Of a DNA stretch of 64,000 nucleotides, positions 46,929 to 59,630 are shown in pieces. How positions within the stretch are numbered: position 1 is the first letter of the stretch; each line of letters opens with the position of its first letter. The notes beneath the pieces were generated by a model. That model was given only the letters and a program-made list of their open reading frames with translations. It was not told where the DNA came from and searched no databases. The stretch is from Bursaphelenchus xylophilus (Eukaryota > Nematoda > Chromadorea > Rhabditida > Aphelenchoididae). The stretch spans positions 5,823,501-5,887,500 of the forward strand of contig CAJFCV020000005.1 of assembly GCA_904066235.2 (NCBI GenBank), given 5' to 3'. Position numbers and translations under genes: made by a program.

Positions 46929-48302
46929 TCTGAAATTACATGAGTAAAGGGACGTTTCGTATGTTCTGAGACGGGATATCACAATGAAGTAAGTGGTTAT
47001 AACCCTGTGAGGAGAGGTGCGGTCAAGTGCGGGCGGGGAGAATTGCAAGAGTGTTCGAAGTATGGTTCTATGGGAGTTTCACGGGCTTCCGGGATACGAT
47101 ATATGCAGAATTAATTTTGTGAAACATTTGGTCTCATACCGGGAAACACTGTACGCGCAGCTAGAGAACAATCCTAAAAAATATGTAGGAAATTGGGGAG
47201 CTAAGTGTCTATGCCCGTCTCAAGAGCAGACATAAACAAGTGTCATATATCAGCGGTCACCTTATAAATACGGTCGATTGGATGCTAGGAATCTTTCTAA
47301 TTCGATTAGAGCGCTGACGGAAATGGTTGGGAAGTGGATCTCAGGGCAAACAGACGGGAATAACGTTACAGTTTCCACTTACACTGAAACATTTCGTGTA
47401 TACACGACATGCAAAGGTCGATTATTTTGTGACTGAACGGAATAAGGCGCCAAAAACAGCGGTCTGGGGGTTTAAAGGGCAGTTTAAGATGAATCATTCT
47501 TCTACTACTTAGAGTGGAGTATTCGAACTGTAATCAAATCATTCTACAATTAATTCCACCGATCTAACATCCCTCCCCACCCATCTTTTTTTACAGTAAA
47601 AAGAGCCAAATGACCAGAGACCCGACGAGCTTCGAGAACTTAATCCCGGAAACCTTAAACCGGAAGCGCTGACCTTTGTCGTACAGACTCTGGAATTTGA
47701 CGAAGGGATTAGATGACCAATTCAGAAAACATGTCACTATGCCAGGTGGTCACTCCCCTTATTGTGCAATCACATCTCAGGCTACAATTATTCCCCAGAT
47801 AAAAAGAGAATCGCGGTAATTTGGGGTTCTGCAAGATATATGCAAGGATTCCCAAGTTTTTTGATAGACAAATAATAACAGCATCTGACATTATATTGGA
47901 CATGAGAGAAGAGATGTCGATATCAGCGATCAGAAGAAATAAAACGCCCGAAAACACTTTCCACGTCCCTCTTTCGTGCTCATCAAATAAAAACCCCATT
48001 AGCACTGGAAATATTGGCGGAGTTGTAAAAAGTTTTAAGACTTTTTTGCGTTGCGCGGCACAGGTTATAGCGAGCCATTAAAACTGGAGATATCTCGAGA
48101 GAATTGTCATCTTACACCTCGGGACGGGGCACTTGAGAAGAGAAAAGGGACTTGGCTGAAGGAATCGCACAGTCCAACTTGCTACAAACATCGCCGCCGG
48201 ATTAATTGCGTAATGCCCAGATAGCCGAGATAAGTGGGAAGGGAGGTTGGATGGGAGTTTATTAAACAAAAGAATAAATTATATTGTTCACAGACGGAGA
48301 TC
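46929..48302. other. Intergenic region
   Basis: About 1.4 kb between the F-box gene and the 3' end of TBP. ORFs of 60-98 codons occur on both strands, but none shows motifs or splice structure. Confidence 0.45.
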
Positions 48303-49359
48303 TCATTTCTTGAACCTCCTGAGCATCGGGTAGATCTGGTTGAAGGCATCCATTACATCATTCCGCTTCTGGGCACCCGTTACCACGATCTGAAGAAAAC
48401 CAATTAGACCGCAGGTAAACATATTTAGATTCTCTTGTGGCGTCATAAAAGAAAAGTTTGCATAAATAACAAACAGAGAACCTTAAAAAATCCATCATTA
48501 AGAGATGAATTTTCTAAGATTGAGCAGCCATGTGAGATTTTATTTTTTATACTCACCTTCCCACTGACAAAAATAAGAAGGACGACTCTTGGCACAACCA
48601 TCCGATAGATAAGACCCGGGAAAATCTCGGGTTCGTAGGTGCTGAATTGGCTGTGAGTCAGGTTGATGCCCTCCAGGTAAATTGAGAATTGCACATCCAC
48701 GGCGGCTACTAGATTCTGAACCTTGAAATCCAGAAAACGCGCATTGAATCCAAGTTTTTGAATAATCCGGGCAAATTTTCGTGCGGCCAATCTGAAAAAG
48801 TTTCGTATGTTCTGACTGTTATTTTCTTTACTTTCACATAAATTTTAACTTTTTTTCCTTACTTGGAGGCATCTTCAGACTTGGCTCCAGTGACCACGAC
48901 CTTCCCCGAATTGAAGATCAACGCCGTCGTCCTCGGTTCTCGGATCCTCATGATGACAGCAGCAAACCTCTTGGGATTATATTCAGCATTGCGGGCATTC
49001 AAAGCGATGTGTTTTAGATTAATTGCAGTACCCAATGAACAAGTGGAGACAATGTTCTCAATGACTGGTGAGGGTATGATATAATTGGCCAGAGAAGTGC
49101 TGGGAATGGCCATGGGGATCTGGCTCGGGACTAGTTTGGGGAAGTTGTTGTTTAAATCTATGGATTCATTGAAGGCCGAGTGATTGGAAGAGGATAAGGG
49201 AGTCATTGGGACGTTCAGGGATTCCTGAAAACATTAAATTAATACAATAATTTTAAAACTATTAAGACTTACTACTTGATGATGGGGAGTGGCCATCGGG
49301 TTATTAGGTTGTAGGATGCTGGTGTTGTCTCGGGGAACAATATTGCCGGGACCAAACAT
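48303..49359 (-). CDS. tbp-1: TATA-box-binding protein (TBP)
   Basis: Core general transcription factor that binds the TATA element and nucleates Pol I, II and III initiation. Exons 49273-49359, 48863-49224, 48557-48791 and 48303-48389 join in phase to 256 residues. The N-terminal about 80 residues are Pro/Asn/Ser-rich and variable. The saddle domain of two repeats follows. Repeat 1 has [37 protein letters not shown] and [14 protein letters not shown]. Repeat 2 has [38 protein letters not shown] and [18 protein letters not shown]. These are near-identical to metazoan TBP; the intercalating phenylalanines and the basic convex-surface helix are present. It lies 159 bp downstream of the Dispatched-like stop on the same strand, with a poly(A) signal and an acceptor between, as in an operon. 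Confidence 0.97.
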
Positions 49360-49389
49360 AATCGGCCGAGATCAAAGGATGGAATGGGA

Positions 49390-49421
49390 CTAAAAACTTT
49401 TAAAATCAATTCACATTTATT
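49390..49421 (-). promoter_or_regulatory. Operon-type junction: AATAAA plus trans-splice acceptor between Dispatched-like gene and TBP
   Basis: Within the 159-bp gap on the minus strand lies AATAAA (49416-49421, for the upstream gene). About 25 bases later AAGTTTTTAG ends at 49390, 31 bases before the TBP ATG. No TBP exon exists upstream, so this acceptor is best read as a spliced-leader site. Confidence 0.6.
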
Positions 49422-49518
49422 CAAAAAAGAACGCCAAGTTTATTCGGAAACAAAGTATATGCAAATATCCTCGAAATAAAAGAATCGGAGGGAGCTACCC
49501 TCGTCGTCTCTTTTGCCC

Positions 49519-52500
49519 TCAAACGCTCCTCTTCGTATAAAAAGGCCAACAGAAAATGAGCGCGACAAAAAAAGAGATGGCGCCCAGAAAACTGATCGAT
49601 GCCATGGTGAACATAAAGACTCCGATCTCAAAAAAAGGCTGGGTCCGGCTCCAGAAGAGAACCAGGCCAGCCATGGCTGAAGTGAGGGCCGAGAGACAGA
49701 TCGGGCTGAAGATTGTCTCCATCGATTTACTGGAATATTACAAGGGTATATTGACAGAAAATTTGGACAACTTACACAACTCTTTCCAAAAGACAGAGAT
49801 ATTTGGGAGTGGACTTGAAGCACACAGCCAGATGTAAAGTGTAATCGAAGGAAAGCCCGATTGTAATCACTATTATTACTGCTTCCACTACATTTATTTT
49901 CCAACCTAAATTAAAAAGTAATCACTATTACTGTAGACAGCACTTACCAAGCAAAATAATGATGGCGATGATCTGCATTACCGTGATTGTAATAGTCATA
50001 ATCGAGAGGATGGAGAGATCAAAGTCCCACGTTGTAAGAAATATAACAATCATACTAATGAGGACTGAAATGAGTACCGAAATCAGCGTATTTGGGAGCA
50101 TTATATCCATTAAATCGGCCATTTTTGATACAAAACTGATGGGTGAAATGACTGGTTGATTGTAGCTGTGATTGGAGTTCTGAAGAGCAGTCTTTACTTG
50201 GTCTAAGGTAATCATAAACTGGTTGATATTTTTATAATCAAAACCGAGATCATGATAGGTCGGGATGATTAAAAAGTAGCCAATAAAGTTGTCATCCATA
50301 TCAAATAAGGGCCCGTCTTTTACTGTCATCGTGAAATCGTCAGGGAATTTGAATGTGGGAATGTAATTTACGAATTTCTTGATAAACTCTTCAAAATGAA
50401 AGGGCTCTTTCTGCTCATCCACGAAATCTTTGAACTCTTCGATCCACAGAGGAAGATCGAATGAATTTTTGGGTTGATGCAACTTCGTTTTCAGATACTT
50501 GAGGGTTTGTTTAAAGGATTGTACATCATTTGAAGTCTGTATTTTAAAAGTTTTGTCAATTCTGAGATCTCCAAATTTGCGCGGATCCATTAAAGGAACG
50601 TCTCTGGAAAGGATTTGTACAAAGAATATATATAACATCAAGTTTTTTTATCAAAAATACTTACATTGCCGGTTCCAGACCCCAAACAAAATACATATTC
50701 ATCTTCCTATTCCCTTGGTATGTAAAATTAAACATGGAATTAGAGTGCTCGGAATACCACTCAAATGGATGATGTGGTCGGAGTAACTGTAAAATAATTA
50801 AATTCGTTACCGATTTACCTGCATTGGATTATTTTGTGGTAATTGGACGCCAGGGTAATGCAAAGTAATCAGGATACTCATCACAAAGGATAGCACTCCG
50901 ACCATTACAATTTGATTTTTTACATCGAACACAAACTGAGGAAATCGATAAATAAAAAATAATTTAATTTTTTTAAATGGAAGAAGTCGATAGAATAAAC
51001 TCAGTAACTTGTAACTGGCACAGTTCTTTCGATCAGTAAGTAAAATCAATGCTGGCAATCCCGTTACTGCGAATAAATAATTGGTCATAATTGTGAGGCT
51101 GGCAAAGATCCCAAAGCATCTAAAAGTAGAGGTAAAGCAGGCAAGGGGGTTGTTACTGACCTTAGAATTAGAATATCCGATTGCACGTTACTGATAAATG
51201 CAGCGGCCGTTGTAACGGACGTTACAAACATTCCTTTTCCACAATGCTCCAGGGCACAAAACATGGCTTCTTTTTTATCAAACTGTAAACATTATTTTGT
51301 TTTAATAAGAGTTTAAAATAATCAACTTACAAATCTCTTGTAATGCCTGTAATGAGTTAACAGTAAAAAAAGATCATCGACTCCAATTACAATGCTTATA
51401 ACGAACACTAATAAGTTTAGAAATGGGAAGAAATTGATTTGGAAAATCAAAAAATAAACGCAAAATCCAATTCCAATTGATAAAACCATCCCAACAAACG
51501 AGGTTACGGTAAGAATTGCATTCCAAGTGTGGAGTAACACTCCCAAAAACACTACGATAACCGCGATTGTAGCCAAAATGCAATCGAAAAGGAGGTCTCG
51601 TTGAAAGAATTGGGTCTTTATATTCAATTCCAGTCCTTTCAAAGTTACAGCACCACCTTTATACTCCTCAGAAAGAGTACTGTAAATGTGCGAGTAATAT
51701 TCAAGATCATATCCAGAGCTGATTGGGATCTCAAAAGTAATCGTATTTACTTTCACCTACATTTAAAATGGCTGCAATGTAAATGGGAGACTTGTGAATT
51801 GAAATATCTTTTTCCAAGATGTAATTCCGAAGTTGTAAACCCAGGTTACTTTGACAGATTGACGTTTTGTCATCATTATTTTCACATTCGATTACTTGTT
51901 TTTTGAATTTATCGATACTGAACGAGTATATTATTAATTTTGCACTTACTCCGGCTGGCGTAGATCCTCACAGTTCTTGGTATAAGACGAGTTCATACAT
52001 AAAGTGTAATGCGGGAGATTAAATGTGAACGGAAGTTCTGTTTTCTTGCCGAATCTTCCGTTGACGTCCCTTATAAACCCATCCAATTTGCATAATTTTT
52101 TAAGAGTTTCCAATGTAAATAACTGAAATGAATTTAAGTGGGGTCAATATTGGCGCTACGGCGTTTTGAGTCAGGGAGTTCGGGTCAACGAGTTTTGGTC
52201 AACGAAACCGTTTTATTGGTAATCGAGGGATTAGGTCTGAACAGTGTACCTGACGAATTTTGAAATGTTTTCGCTTGGGGAGTAGAAAAGAACGATTTTT
52301 TTTTTGGAGAACTTCAACAAAATGAAACGTTTTCGTTTCGGGACGGACAAAAAGAAATGGAGGGATTTACTTGTTAATTGCATGCAATCATTACGACTAT
52401 CTTCTTATTCCACCTCGTCTATGCTTAATCCGGTGCTTCCAGTTAAAGGCATAAATAATGGATACAATTTTCTTATTTGCTTGTTGCTTATAATCACTGT

Positions 52501-53299
52501 TTTCTTAAAAAAATGAAAAGAAAACACAACTACCCCTCAAATCAACGATTTATCTAAAAAATTCTAAAAATAACATTTTTACCTTACTCTGTAAAAAAAA
52601 TTGTCCCCGAACCGAAAAAATTTCAAAAAATTTTTCAAATTTTCCAAAAAAATCCGAAGAGAAAACATTTCATTGTCAAATTTTGTTCAAGCTCTCATAA
52701 AAATTCTTTTTTCGCAAAAAAATTTTTAAGCAGTAGCATTAATACTTACAATGTCGAAAGAATCGACTTCAAAGATTGCTTTGGCCATTAAATCGACCAA
52801 ATTTGTTGGAAAGAAGCGCCCGAGAGCGTAATACTGTTCGCATCCACTGGTAATGTCACTGATTCCGATCGGCTGGTTACCGTAATCATTGTAATCAAGG
52901 CCTCCGGAGCCATCTCCAGATTCTCTTTTTGTTCTGGTCGATATCCTTGTTTTGCTTTTTTCATCCAAAAGTTGTAAAAGGGCCCTTTCTTTGGACATCT
53001 GGGTCCCTCGAGTTTCAAATCCCTTAAAAATTCATGGGAATTCAAATAAATTAGACTTACTTCTTGGGGATCAGTGGACACAATACTCATCCCAAAATGA
53101 AGGGATATTCCTGTGGTTAAGAATGATACCATGAAATATATTAAGACTGCGTATTCTGGGTAATAAGACACCGCTCGAAAACATCTAAAAAGTATAATAT
53201 CAAATTTATGACTGAAAAGGGTGAAAGAAAAGCTGTGACAACTTTTGTAGATTACTGTAGAACCTACGTTTTGACAAGCCGATCCATTGCGGGGTGCAT
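49519..53299 (-). CDS. Dispatched-like RND membrane protein
   Basis: Twelve-helix RND-family protein related to Dispatched/Patched; nematode members (CHE-14, PTD-2) act in apical export of sterol-linked or other secreted cargo. Exons: 53268-53299, 53061-53184, 52750-53022, 51950-52122, about 51760-51917, about 51331-51729, 51161-51282, 50819-51119, 50665-50786, 49948-50603, 49776-49905 and 49519-49729, about 899 residues. GFETRGT after the first helix is the Dispatched signature. The sterol-sensing region holds a GVDDLFLL motif, the acidic pair that powers transport, and [13 protein letters not shown]. The second RND half has GLSFDYTLH and a final [16 protein letters not shown]. The join between exons 5 and 6 needs a 31-nt intron (51730-51760) or a frame error. 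It is divergent from the stargazin-like gene (95 bp). Start may be 53287 instead. Confidence 0.87.
52150..52735. repeat. Second copy of the GGGTCAACGA / TTTTCGCTTCGGGAC repeat family
   Basis: Lies in Dispatched intron 3. It shows GGGTCAACGAG and GGTCAACGAAACCG at the left, TTTTCGTTTCGGGAC in the middle, an internal AATTGCATGCAATCA...ATGGATACAATTTTCTTATT segment shared with 43140-43260, and an inverted copy of the FTTCAAAATTT-type unit at the right. More diverged than the copy at 42770-43492. Confidence 0.6.
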
Positions 53300-53394
53300 G
53301 ATGATAAGCCCTGAGGTTATGAGCCATCCTTTTCGGATCTTCTTGAATAAAAAGTAAATGTTTGTCTCGGCCTATTCAAAGGAAGTTTTATTGG
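53300..53394. promoter_or_regulatory. 95-bp divergent promoter region
   Basis: Separates the start codons of the Dispatched-like (minus) and stargazin-like (plus) genes. Both upstream sequences must overlap. TTTTTATTCAAG on the minus strand near 53343 may be a spliced-leader acceptor for Dispatched. Confidence 0.45.
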
Positions 53395-56072
53395 ATGGAA
53401 GAAGGTGCGGACGTGCCCCGCCTTGAAGGGAGGGGTCCAAGAATGGGCCCCAGGGTAATTGAGTGCGGTAAATGGGCCAAGGAACCCGGACAAAAATTGT
53501 GTTTGGCACATCGACGGGACTCGATGAAGAGGGATATTGAACAGCCTCTGACTCCGAGGAGAGAGAGTTCTTGTTCGGCATTTCCCTTTGATCAGCTACA
53601 ACAACGACAGGAATTCAGCAACAGAATCGCCGATGTAAGTTTCATTTTTTGAAGGCCTCAAAAGTATGTTCTATTGTGACGAAAACGGAATCGGGCCACC
53701 AAAGGACGATCGAGTATTTGTAACAAATTCCCTGGCGCTAGAACTCGGCGTTTACTACGTTGCAACGACTATTACTAATGCGTTAACAAATATTTATGCT
53801 GTTTGATTTTCATTTAATTAAAACTGTATTTTAGGTACTCATAAACACAAAATGCGATCGTCGGGCTAAATTCACAATGAGTTTGACCTTGGGGTTATTA
53901 GCTGCCATTATGCAAATTCCTCCCATATTCTTGCATTGGGTTACAATCAGAGAGCCGAAACCAATCAACCAGACCAACGAGAAGGGAGAACAGCTCGTAA
54001 GTTCATCCACTTGAGCTCTCATCTGACCTTTTTTGACTTTTACTCTGTTATTTTTTCGGTCCGTAAATATGATAAGTAGTCTCGAAATGGGCAGCGGTCA
54101 TTCTAAATCTTATTTGAATATCTTAGGAAGTCCCGTTCTTCTTCGAAGTCGGCTATTTCGCGATGTGTAGATATCCGGCGTCCAACCTGAGTGAACTGAA
54201 TGTGGACGAGAGCAGGATTGTGGCCGACTATCCAGAAATCTGTGTCGTTAATCCATACTTTACTGGAGATGATTTGAGTGACTTCAGTTTTGCCAGTAAT
54301 GTTGTTAACGGCAAGTTTTATTCTATTGAAGCATTACGATTAGAAGAAATGTTTTTAAATATTCTTAATCGAAATTATAATACAGAATTTTCAAAACAAT
54401 AAAATATTCAATTTATGGCTTAATCCCCATTACCATTGAAATACATTGTATATTAGGGTGTCCCATAAGTCTTGTGTATTTTGGGGTCGTTGACTTGTGC
54501 GAATTCCTGTGAGCTTTGTAACGAGTTACGAGAAATGTTTGACATACAGTTTTGAAGATCAGAAATTGCGCTTTTAAACCGTATATAGCAAGGCTGCAGG
54601 AAATTCACCTGCTACCCGCACTACCCCAATATTGTACTAGACATCAAAAAAATTTTGCTTGCTGATGTTGAAATGGGTATACAGTTTTTTTTTTAATTTC
54701 TATGCTGCTTATAAATGTAAGAGATGGCGGTTTCAAGAGTACCAAACATTAAGGGGTACATTCGTTTAGGCCTTCGCAACGAGACTTTAATTCTCACAAG
54801 GAAAGTACTTTTATGGGGGCTCCTACTTTTTGACGGGATATACCTCAAAAAATCAGAAAAAATGTGCTGATCAAGAATATATAAATCTTAGCTGCCCATT
54901 TTAGGTTTTTAGCGGTGAAAAATCCATCGCAAGTTGATTTAAAGTCCTATATAAACCCCTTTTCGCTTAATTTTTCACAGGTTTACAATTTTTATTTTGG
55001 CTTAAAATGATGTTTATTGTGTTTCTAAGACGTAATAAATTAGTCTTGGCACAAAAATTTATTTTTCCGACCTTCAGCTTCAAAAAAAGTTGATTCAGCC
55101 CAAAAGGGAAATCGAACCCGTGCGGCGTTCCCCTTCTTGATTCCCAGACTACGGCACTAACCACTCGGCCACACCGCTCTCTTCCGAAGGGAGAGACCGA
55201 CTGCGCTTTTTATCGTTTCGGATTCCTGTGCCTTTTGTAGGGAAATTAGACCAGTTTTTGGGCATTTTCGCCCCTAAAAACCCAAAATGGGCAGCTAAGA
55301 TTTATATATCCTTGATCAGCACATTTTTTCTGATTTTTTGAGATATGTCCCGTCGAAAAGTAGGAGCCCCCATAAAAGTACTTTCCTTGTCAGACCCAAA
55401 AATACACAAGACTTATGGGACACCCTAATAGCTTACGCAACTTCTATGTAGAAATCGTCATGAGCAAAGAAAACTTTTGAGTATAATATATATGTAAAAA
55501 CGATTTTCAGGCCGTCTAGCCATCCCGGGCCTCCTCCATCTTCCTGGAGTTGTTCTCTGCTCTCTGGCCGTAATATTCTCCATATGGGGAGAAGTCCGTG
55601 TCAGTAATCGAACCCTACATGCAGCCGTTTTATATGTCCTGGGAGGTAAGATAAGTGATCTTAGCCATTCTCTTACAGGCCTTTGTTTGTTCGGAGCGCT
55701 CCTTCAGGTAATTGCGGCGGTCGACGATGAAATGACGCCTCGGATGAAGCCGAACGCCGCGGGGGATCCCTCGCATTTCACTTACACATATAGTAAGTTT
55801 TTTATGAATCGAAAATGTTTTATGGACTGTGAAATTTTGGAACGGGTTTCCGATTCCAAATTTTACTTTACAAATAAACTTTGCAATCTTGAATTGTAGG
55901 TAAAAGTTTCTTATCAGCATCTCTGAGTTTCCTGCCCCTCCAAATCTGCGTTTATCTACAAACAGCGTCATTCTTCAGCAGATTCCCGCAGCCCTTGGAT
56001 AAAGCGGGGATTGTCCCCGGGTTGAGGGAGATGAGTAAGTATTCAATTAATGTCTCCTTCATGTCTCCCTAA
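53395..56072 (+). CDS. Stargazin-like (TARP/claudin-type) four-helix membrane protein
   Basis: Likely auxiliary subunit of AMPA/kainate-type glutamate receptors (C. elegans STG-1/STG-2 group). Exons 53395-53634, 53835-53996, 54127-54310, 55511-55645, 55679-55792 and 55900 onward join in phase. After an 80-residue cytoplasmic N-terminus, helix 1 is TMSLTLGLLAAIMQIPPIFL. The extracellular loop follows (FFFEVGYFAMCRYPASNL, EICVVNPYF), then helix 2 (IPGLLHLPGVVLCSLAVIFS), helix 3 (AAVLYVLGGLCLFGALLQVI) and helix 4 (SFLSASLSFLPLQICVYLQT). AVDDEMTPRMK and FTYTYSKSFLSASLSF are typical of the nematode/insect stargazin group. Intron 3 begins GCAAGT (54311), a GC-AG intron; if retained, a stop at 54400-54402 ends the frame. 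The C-terminus is uncertain: the last visible exon either splices at 56035 or reads to a stop at 56070-56072. Confidence 0.82.
54453..55428. mobile_element. Mariner-like MITE with nested foldback
   Basis: Ends are TTAGGGTGTCCCATAAGTCT and its inverse, flanked by TA on both sides (54451-54452, 55429-55430), the Tc1/mariner pattern. A second inverted pair (54796 and 55390 outward ends, ACAAGGAAAGTACTTTTATG) is nested inside and shares its termini with the element at 7591-7871. The whole lies in the GC-AG intron of the stargazin-like gene. No transposase. Confidence 0.8.
55100..55178 (-). other. tRNA-like sequence with long variable arm (probably a pseudogene)
   Basis: On the minus strand a clear A box TGGCCGAGTGGTTA (55158-55171) is followed by an anticodon-loop-like CTGGGAA, a long variable region, and a B box GGGTTCGATTTCCC (55106-55119). 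The spacing fits a class II (Leu/Ser-type) tRNA, or one of the nematode-specific V-arm tRNAs. The anticodon stem and acceptor stem do not pair well and a base is added in the T loop, so it is probably a tRNA-derived pseudogene carried in the MITE. The loop would read anticodon GGG. Confidence 0.55.
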
Positions 56073-59000
56073 TCCACATTAATCTTCACCGTGATGTCTT
56101 TAATTAGCTTCTGTTTATAAGACAAAAAAGGGAGATACCTCCAAGTCATCTTCTTTATATAAATAATTACGTCATCCATATTAAAGATGAGGAAATAAGT
56201 TTTATTTTAGTAAATGAGGTCATAGACAGAACCAGGAAAGGAGGGCCGGTGCACAGTAACAGTGGAGCCCCCTTAAGTGCCAATTCTCATCGTCGAGAAT
56301 CTCGATGTTCGCTTGGATACAGCGGTCCGGCATTTGGAGCGATTCAACAAGAGGTCCCCCGATTGGCCCCTCCTCTGACAGAGAATGTTCATCGAGGCTC
56401 CATTCAAGTTTACATATAAGAAATGTGTCTTTAATATGATGTAATTTGATCTCAATGAGCTCTCTCTCCATTCAATCCAAATTGAAACGGCTTCAGAATC
56501 CGGTGTTCGCCGTTCCATTGGAGTCATCTTTTGTGACACTCTCTTATCAGTCGTGTTCGTTATTGATTAATTGTCCAAGTAATAAAAAAAATATTTTCCT
56601 CGGTTGCGTAACCATGCCCTAAGGGTTGGATCGACGGAGTAAGAGGTTTTCTTTGGACTCTCCATCCTCCTCTCGTTCTCTCGGCTCTTAAAGGAATTTT
56701 TTTGGATCGGTTCCATTCGAACAAAAGTGAAAGTTGCGCGATTCATTGATGGAAAAAGAGATGCGACGGAAGAGCGGGTCTTCTTGCTGGGCCCTGGGGG
56801 TGCGCGTCGCTGAAAGGCGGAGTCGCTTCAGTTAGTTCACCTTTTGGGGCGCAAAAAACTTGAATGGAGGTGTCTCCGCTTGCTCACTCATCTGAAGACA
56901 CCTTAAGGGGCTCTATAAATGTCGTCGGTCAACGGATTCACTTTCATCCGACGCCCCACGCTTCTGACTAACGGTGCTTCCTCCGATGTCCCATTTCTTA
57001 TCAGATTCCGGCTGCTATCAGCACGTACTGACTGAGGTTTCATTGTATCCGGTTTGGGCGATTGCACTGTTCAGTGTATTGGCAATATTGCACTCGTCCC
57101 GGCCTGATGCAACCACCCATTTACGCTATTGAGGTTGTTTGAAGCAATCTTGTGGAAATGGTAAGCTCAGTTCTTTTCCCTTTTATACCGTCACTGTGGT
57201 ATGAAACAGGAGGGAAAAACACGCGACCAGCCGATAAGCCGGGCAAACGCTCTCCCTTTTCCCGATTCTATTTTCGCGCAATCGAACACCTTCCCACCAC
57301 CCGGTCCCATGACTTCTGTTGCTTTAGTAATTGTATTTGCGATCATTAGGCCTATCTGTGTCCGTTCTCTTCATTCCTTGTGATCTTTTTCTTTCTGCGC
57401 ACTCTCCAAGCAGCATTCTATTTTCTCTGATGCCCGCACAATCCCCATCGAGAGATTACGGACTTTAAAGAGATAAAAGCAAAGTCCAAAGAGAAGAGAG
57501 AAGGGGGAATTGAGAGGCAGCAGAGACTCCCCGGCCAGGGCAACGGAATACTCAGTCTCTTGCCCGTGTACGCACTGCCTCTGGAGTTAAGTGGGGGACA
57601 GTTTAAAGGAGGGTTCTTCAAAGGGGTGTTCCGTTTTTGTTGGATTCTCTGGTGTTTTTCTCCTCTTTTACACTACCACATTATGTTTCTTTCCGCGGAC
57701 TGTAAAAATGTGAACGCTCTACACTCTTTTCGGGCCCGGGCAGCAAGGCGTTCCATGGTTTGTGAAGGCCCCATCTTCTCTGGGGTATCTTCCTCGGGGT
57801 TGTTCTTTTATGTTCCCCAACTTTAGCGAAAACAAATTACGGTGGTAAGATGTAAACGACGCTGAATCAGGGATTCTCCTTCCCTTGATAAGTGCTATGC
57901 AGAAAGGCTTTGACTAACCACGTTTTTGTTTGCAATTATCTCCAAAAAAGTGGTTCCTCTTGGGGGACAAATGATAGCTGTGTCTAATGATCATCACTTT
58001 CGATTAACACTTGACAACATCTCTTTCGTAAATAGTTTTGAAGCAAAAAGTAAGGAGATTCTTTCCAAAGAAGAAGCCCATTTACTCTGAGATCACGTGC
58101 TTGCTGGCCGTATCTTTTAAAACACGCAATCCGAGTTTTCTTTCCCCACCCCCTGCCAATACACCTGTCAAACACGATAACATTACTGTGTGATGTTACT
58201 GTAGGTTTTCTACCGTAATTCGAGGTAGAACCCCATCCCCGCACGCAAAGGTCGATGTCCGGCGACCTTGAATAGATATATTTTGTCGATATAAAAAGGA
58301 ATTTCTCAACTCGAAACAAAACCCCCGAGATTCGGCGCCTAGATCCTGTGATAATTAACTAATCTCTTATTGTCCTCGTCTTATTTACATCTTTTCTACC
58401 GTAGTCATCGCTTACGTGCCCTCAGGGGCGCACTCTTTTTTGCCGGGCCCAGGGAACGAGGCTTGCACACACCCAAATGTTCTGCCTTCAGGGACTTTTG
58501 GTAGAAGCCATGCTTAACGCGTTGTAAATGTTCGGAATTAATTAGCTTTACCTATGGTTTTACTTGTCACAAATGGACATTAGATATTCGTATATTTCTG
58601 GGGCTCTGTATTATTTATGAGGCTATATTTACATCATGAGGTGTAAGTCGACAGATTAATTCAATACAGCTGAGGCGTTCGTTGTGGCTGTCTTCTCAAT
58701 TAGGTCTTGCATTTCCGTTGAATTTTTTCTGACATATTTATACAGTGATTATTTGAACTTGTAATGTACGATCAGTAATCAGTAGTCGACCATCTCCGAG
58801 TCGCCGTCATTCTTTTGGGCGTACTGCGCGACGTTACAACGGCCTTGAGAATGGCCGTTCCGCCTTTGAAAAGTGTGTCAATCCTCAGAGATAAATCTGG
58901 AACTCTTTGCACCCTATACTTCCCACATCTCGGGAATTATTAGCTACAAAAAGGTTCCTTTTGCCGCGTTTATTTTGTCTTCCCTCGAAGGTCGACTTTT

Positions 59001-59630
59001 TCCCAATTAACTGTAAGTTTTAATAGAAAAAATAGGTAATCTTTTACTGAAGTAATAGTAATATAGTAAAGTTCTCTCGAATATACGCGTTCTTTACTAT
59101 GCCAGCGTCTTTTTAAACTTTTCCCGTAGCAATTTCGCCCATGAGGGTCGTGTCATTGGTGTAAATATTAATGGCATACTCTCAACAATTTCGCCTCTGA
59201 TAATTCTGCAGCTCTGACATGACTCGTGCAGACTTGTTTACCCCCATGACGCCCTTTAATTTGCTCTTCTTTTTATGCTCCGTATACGAGTAATATTTAA
59301 TTTTTTAAAATATTTTACAAGTACTGTACTCTAAGCCGACATTTGGAGTCTCTAATTGGACTCAACTAATTTATCCTTGTTTACTTTGTCCCCCAAATCC
59401 CAGTGTTTCTAAATTTACATCGGATTCATTACTCGTTGGATTAGATCAGCTTCTTTTATCGATGCCAGATCTCTCCCCCTTCATTTCCAGCAACTTCCCT
59501 CCCCGTTTTCTTTTATCGATTACTTTTTTTGTTTCTAATTGTAATATTTGTCGTTTTTTTAATTGAACATGCATTGTTTATAAATACTGGAGGGTAATTA
59601 AAACACCATTTTTGAGTCGATAAAGCAGGT

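Noticed and set aside
57139..57161. Small possible exon before a GTAAGC donor
   Set aside because: Phase would fit the stargazin-like gene, but the acceptor is poor and the peptide is too short to judge.
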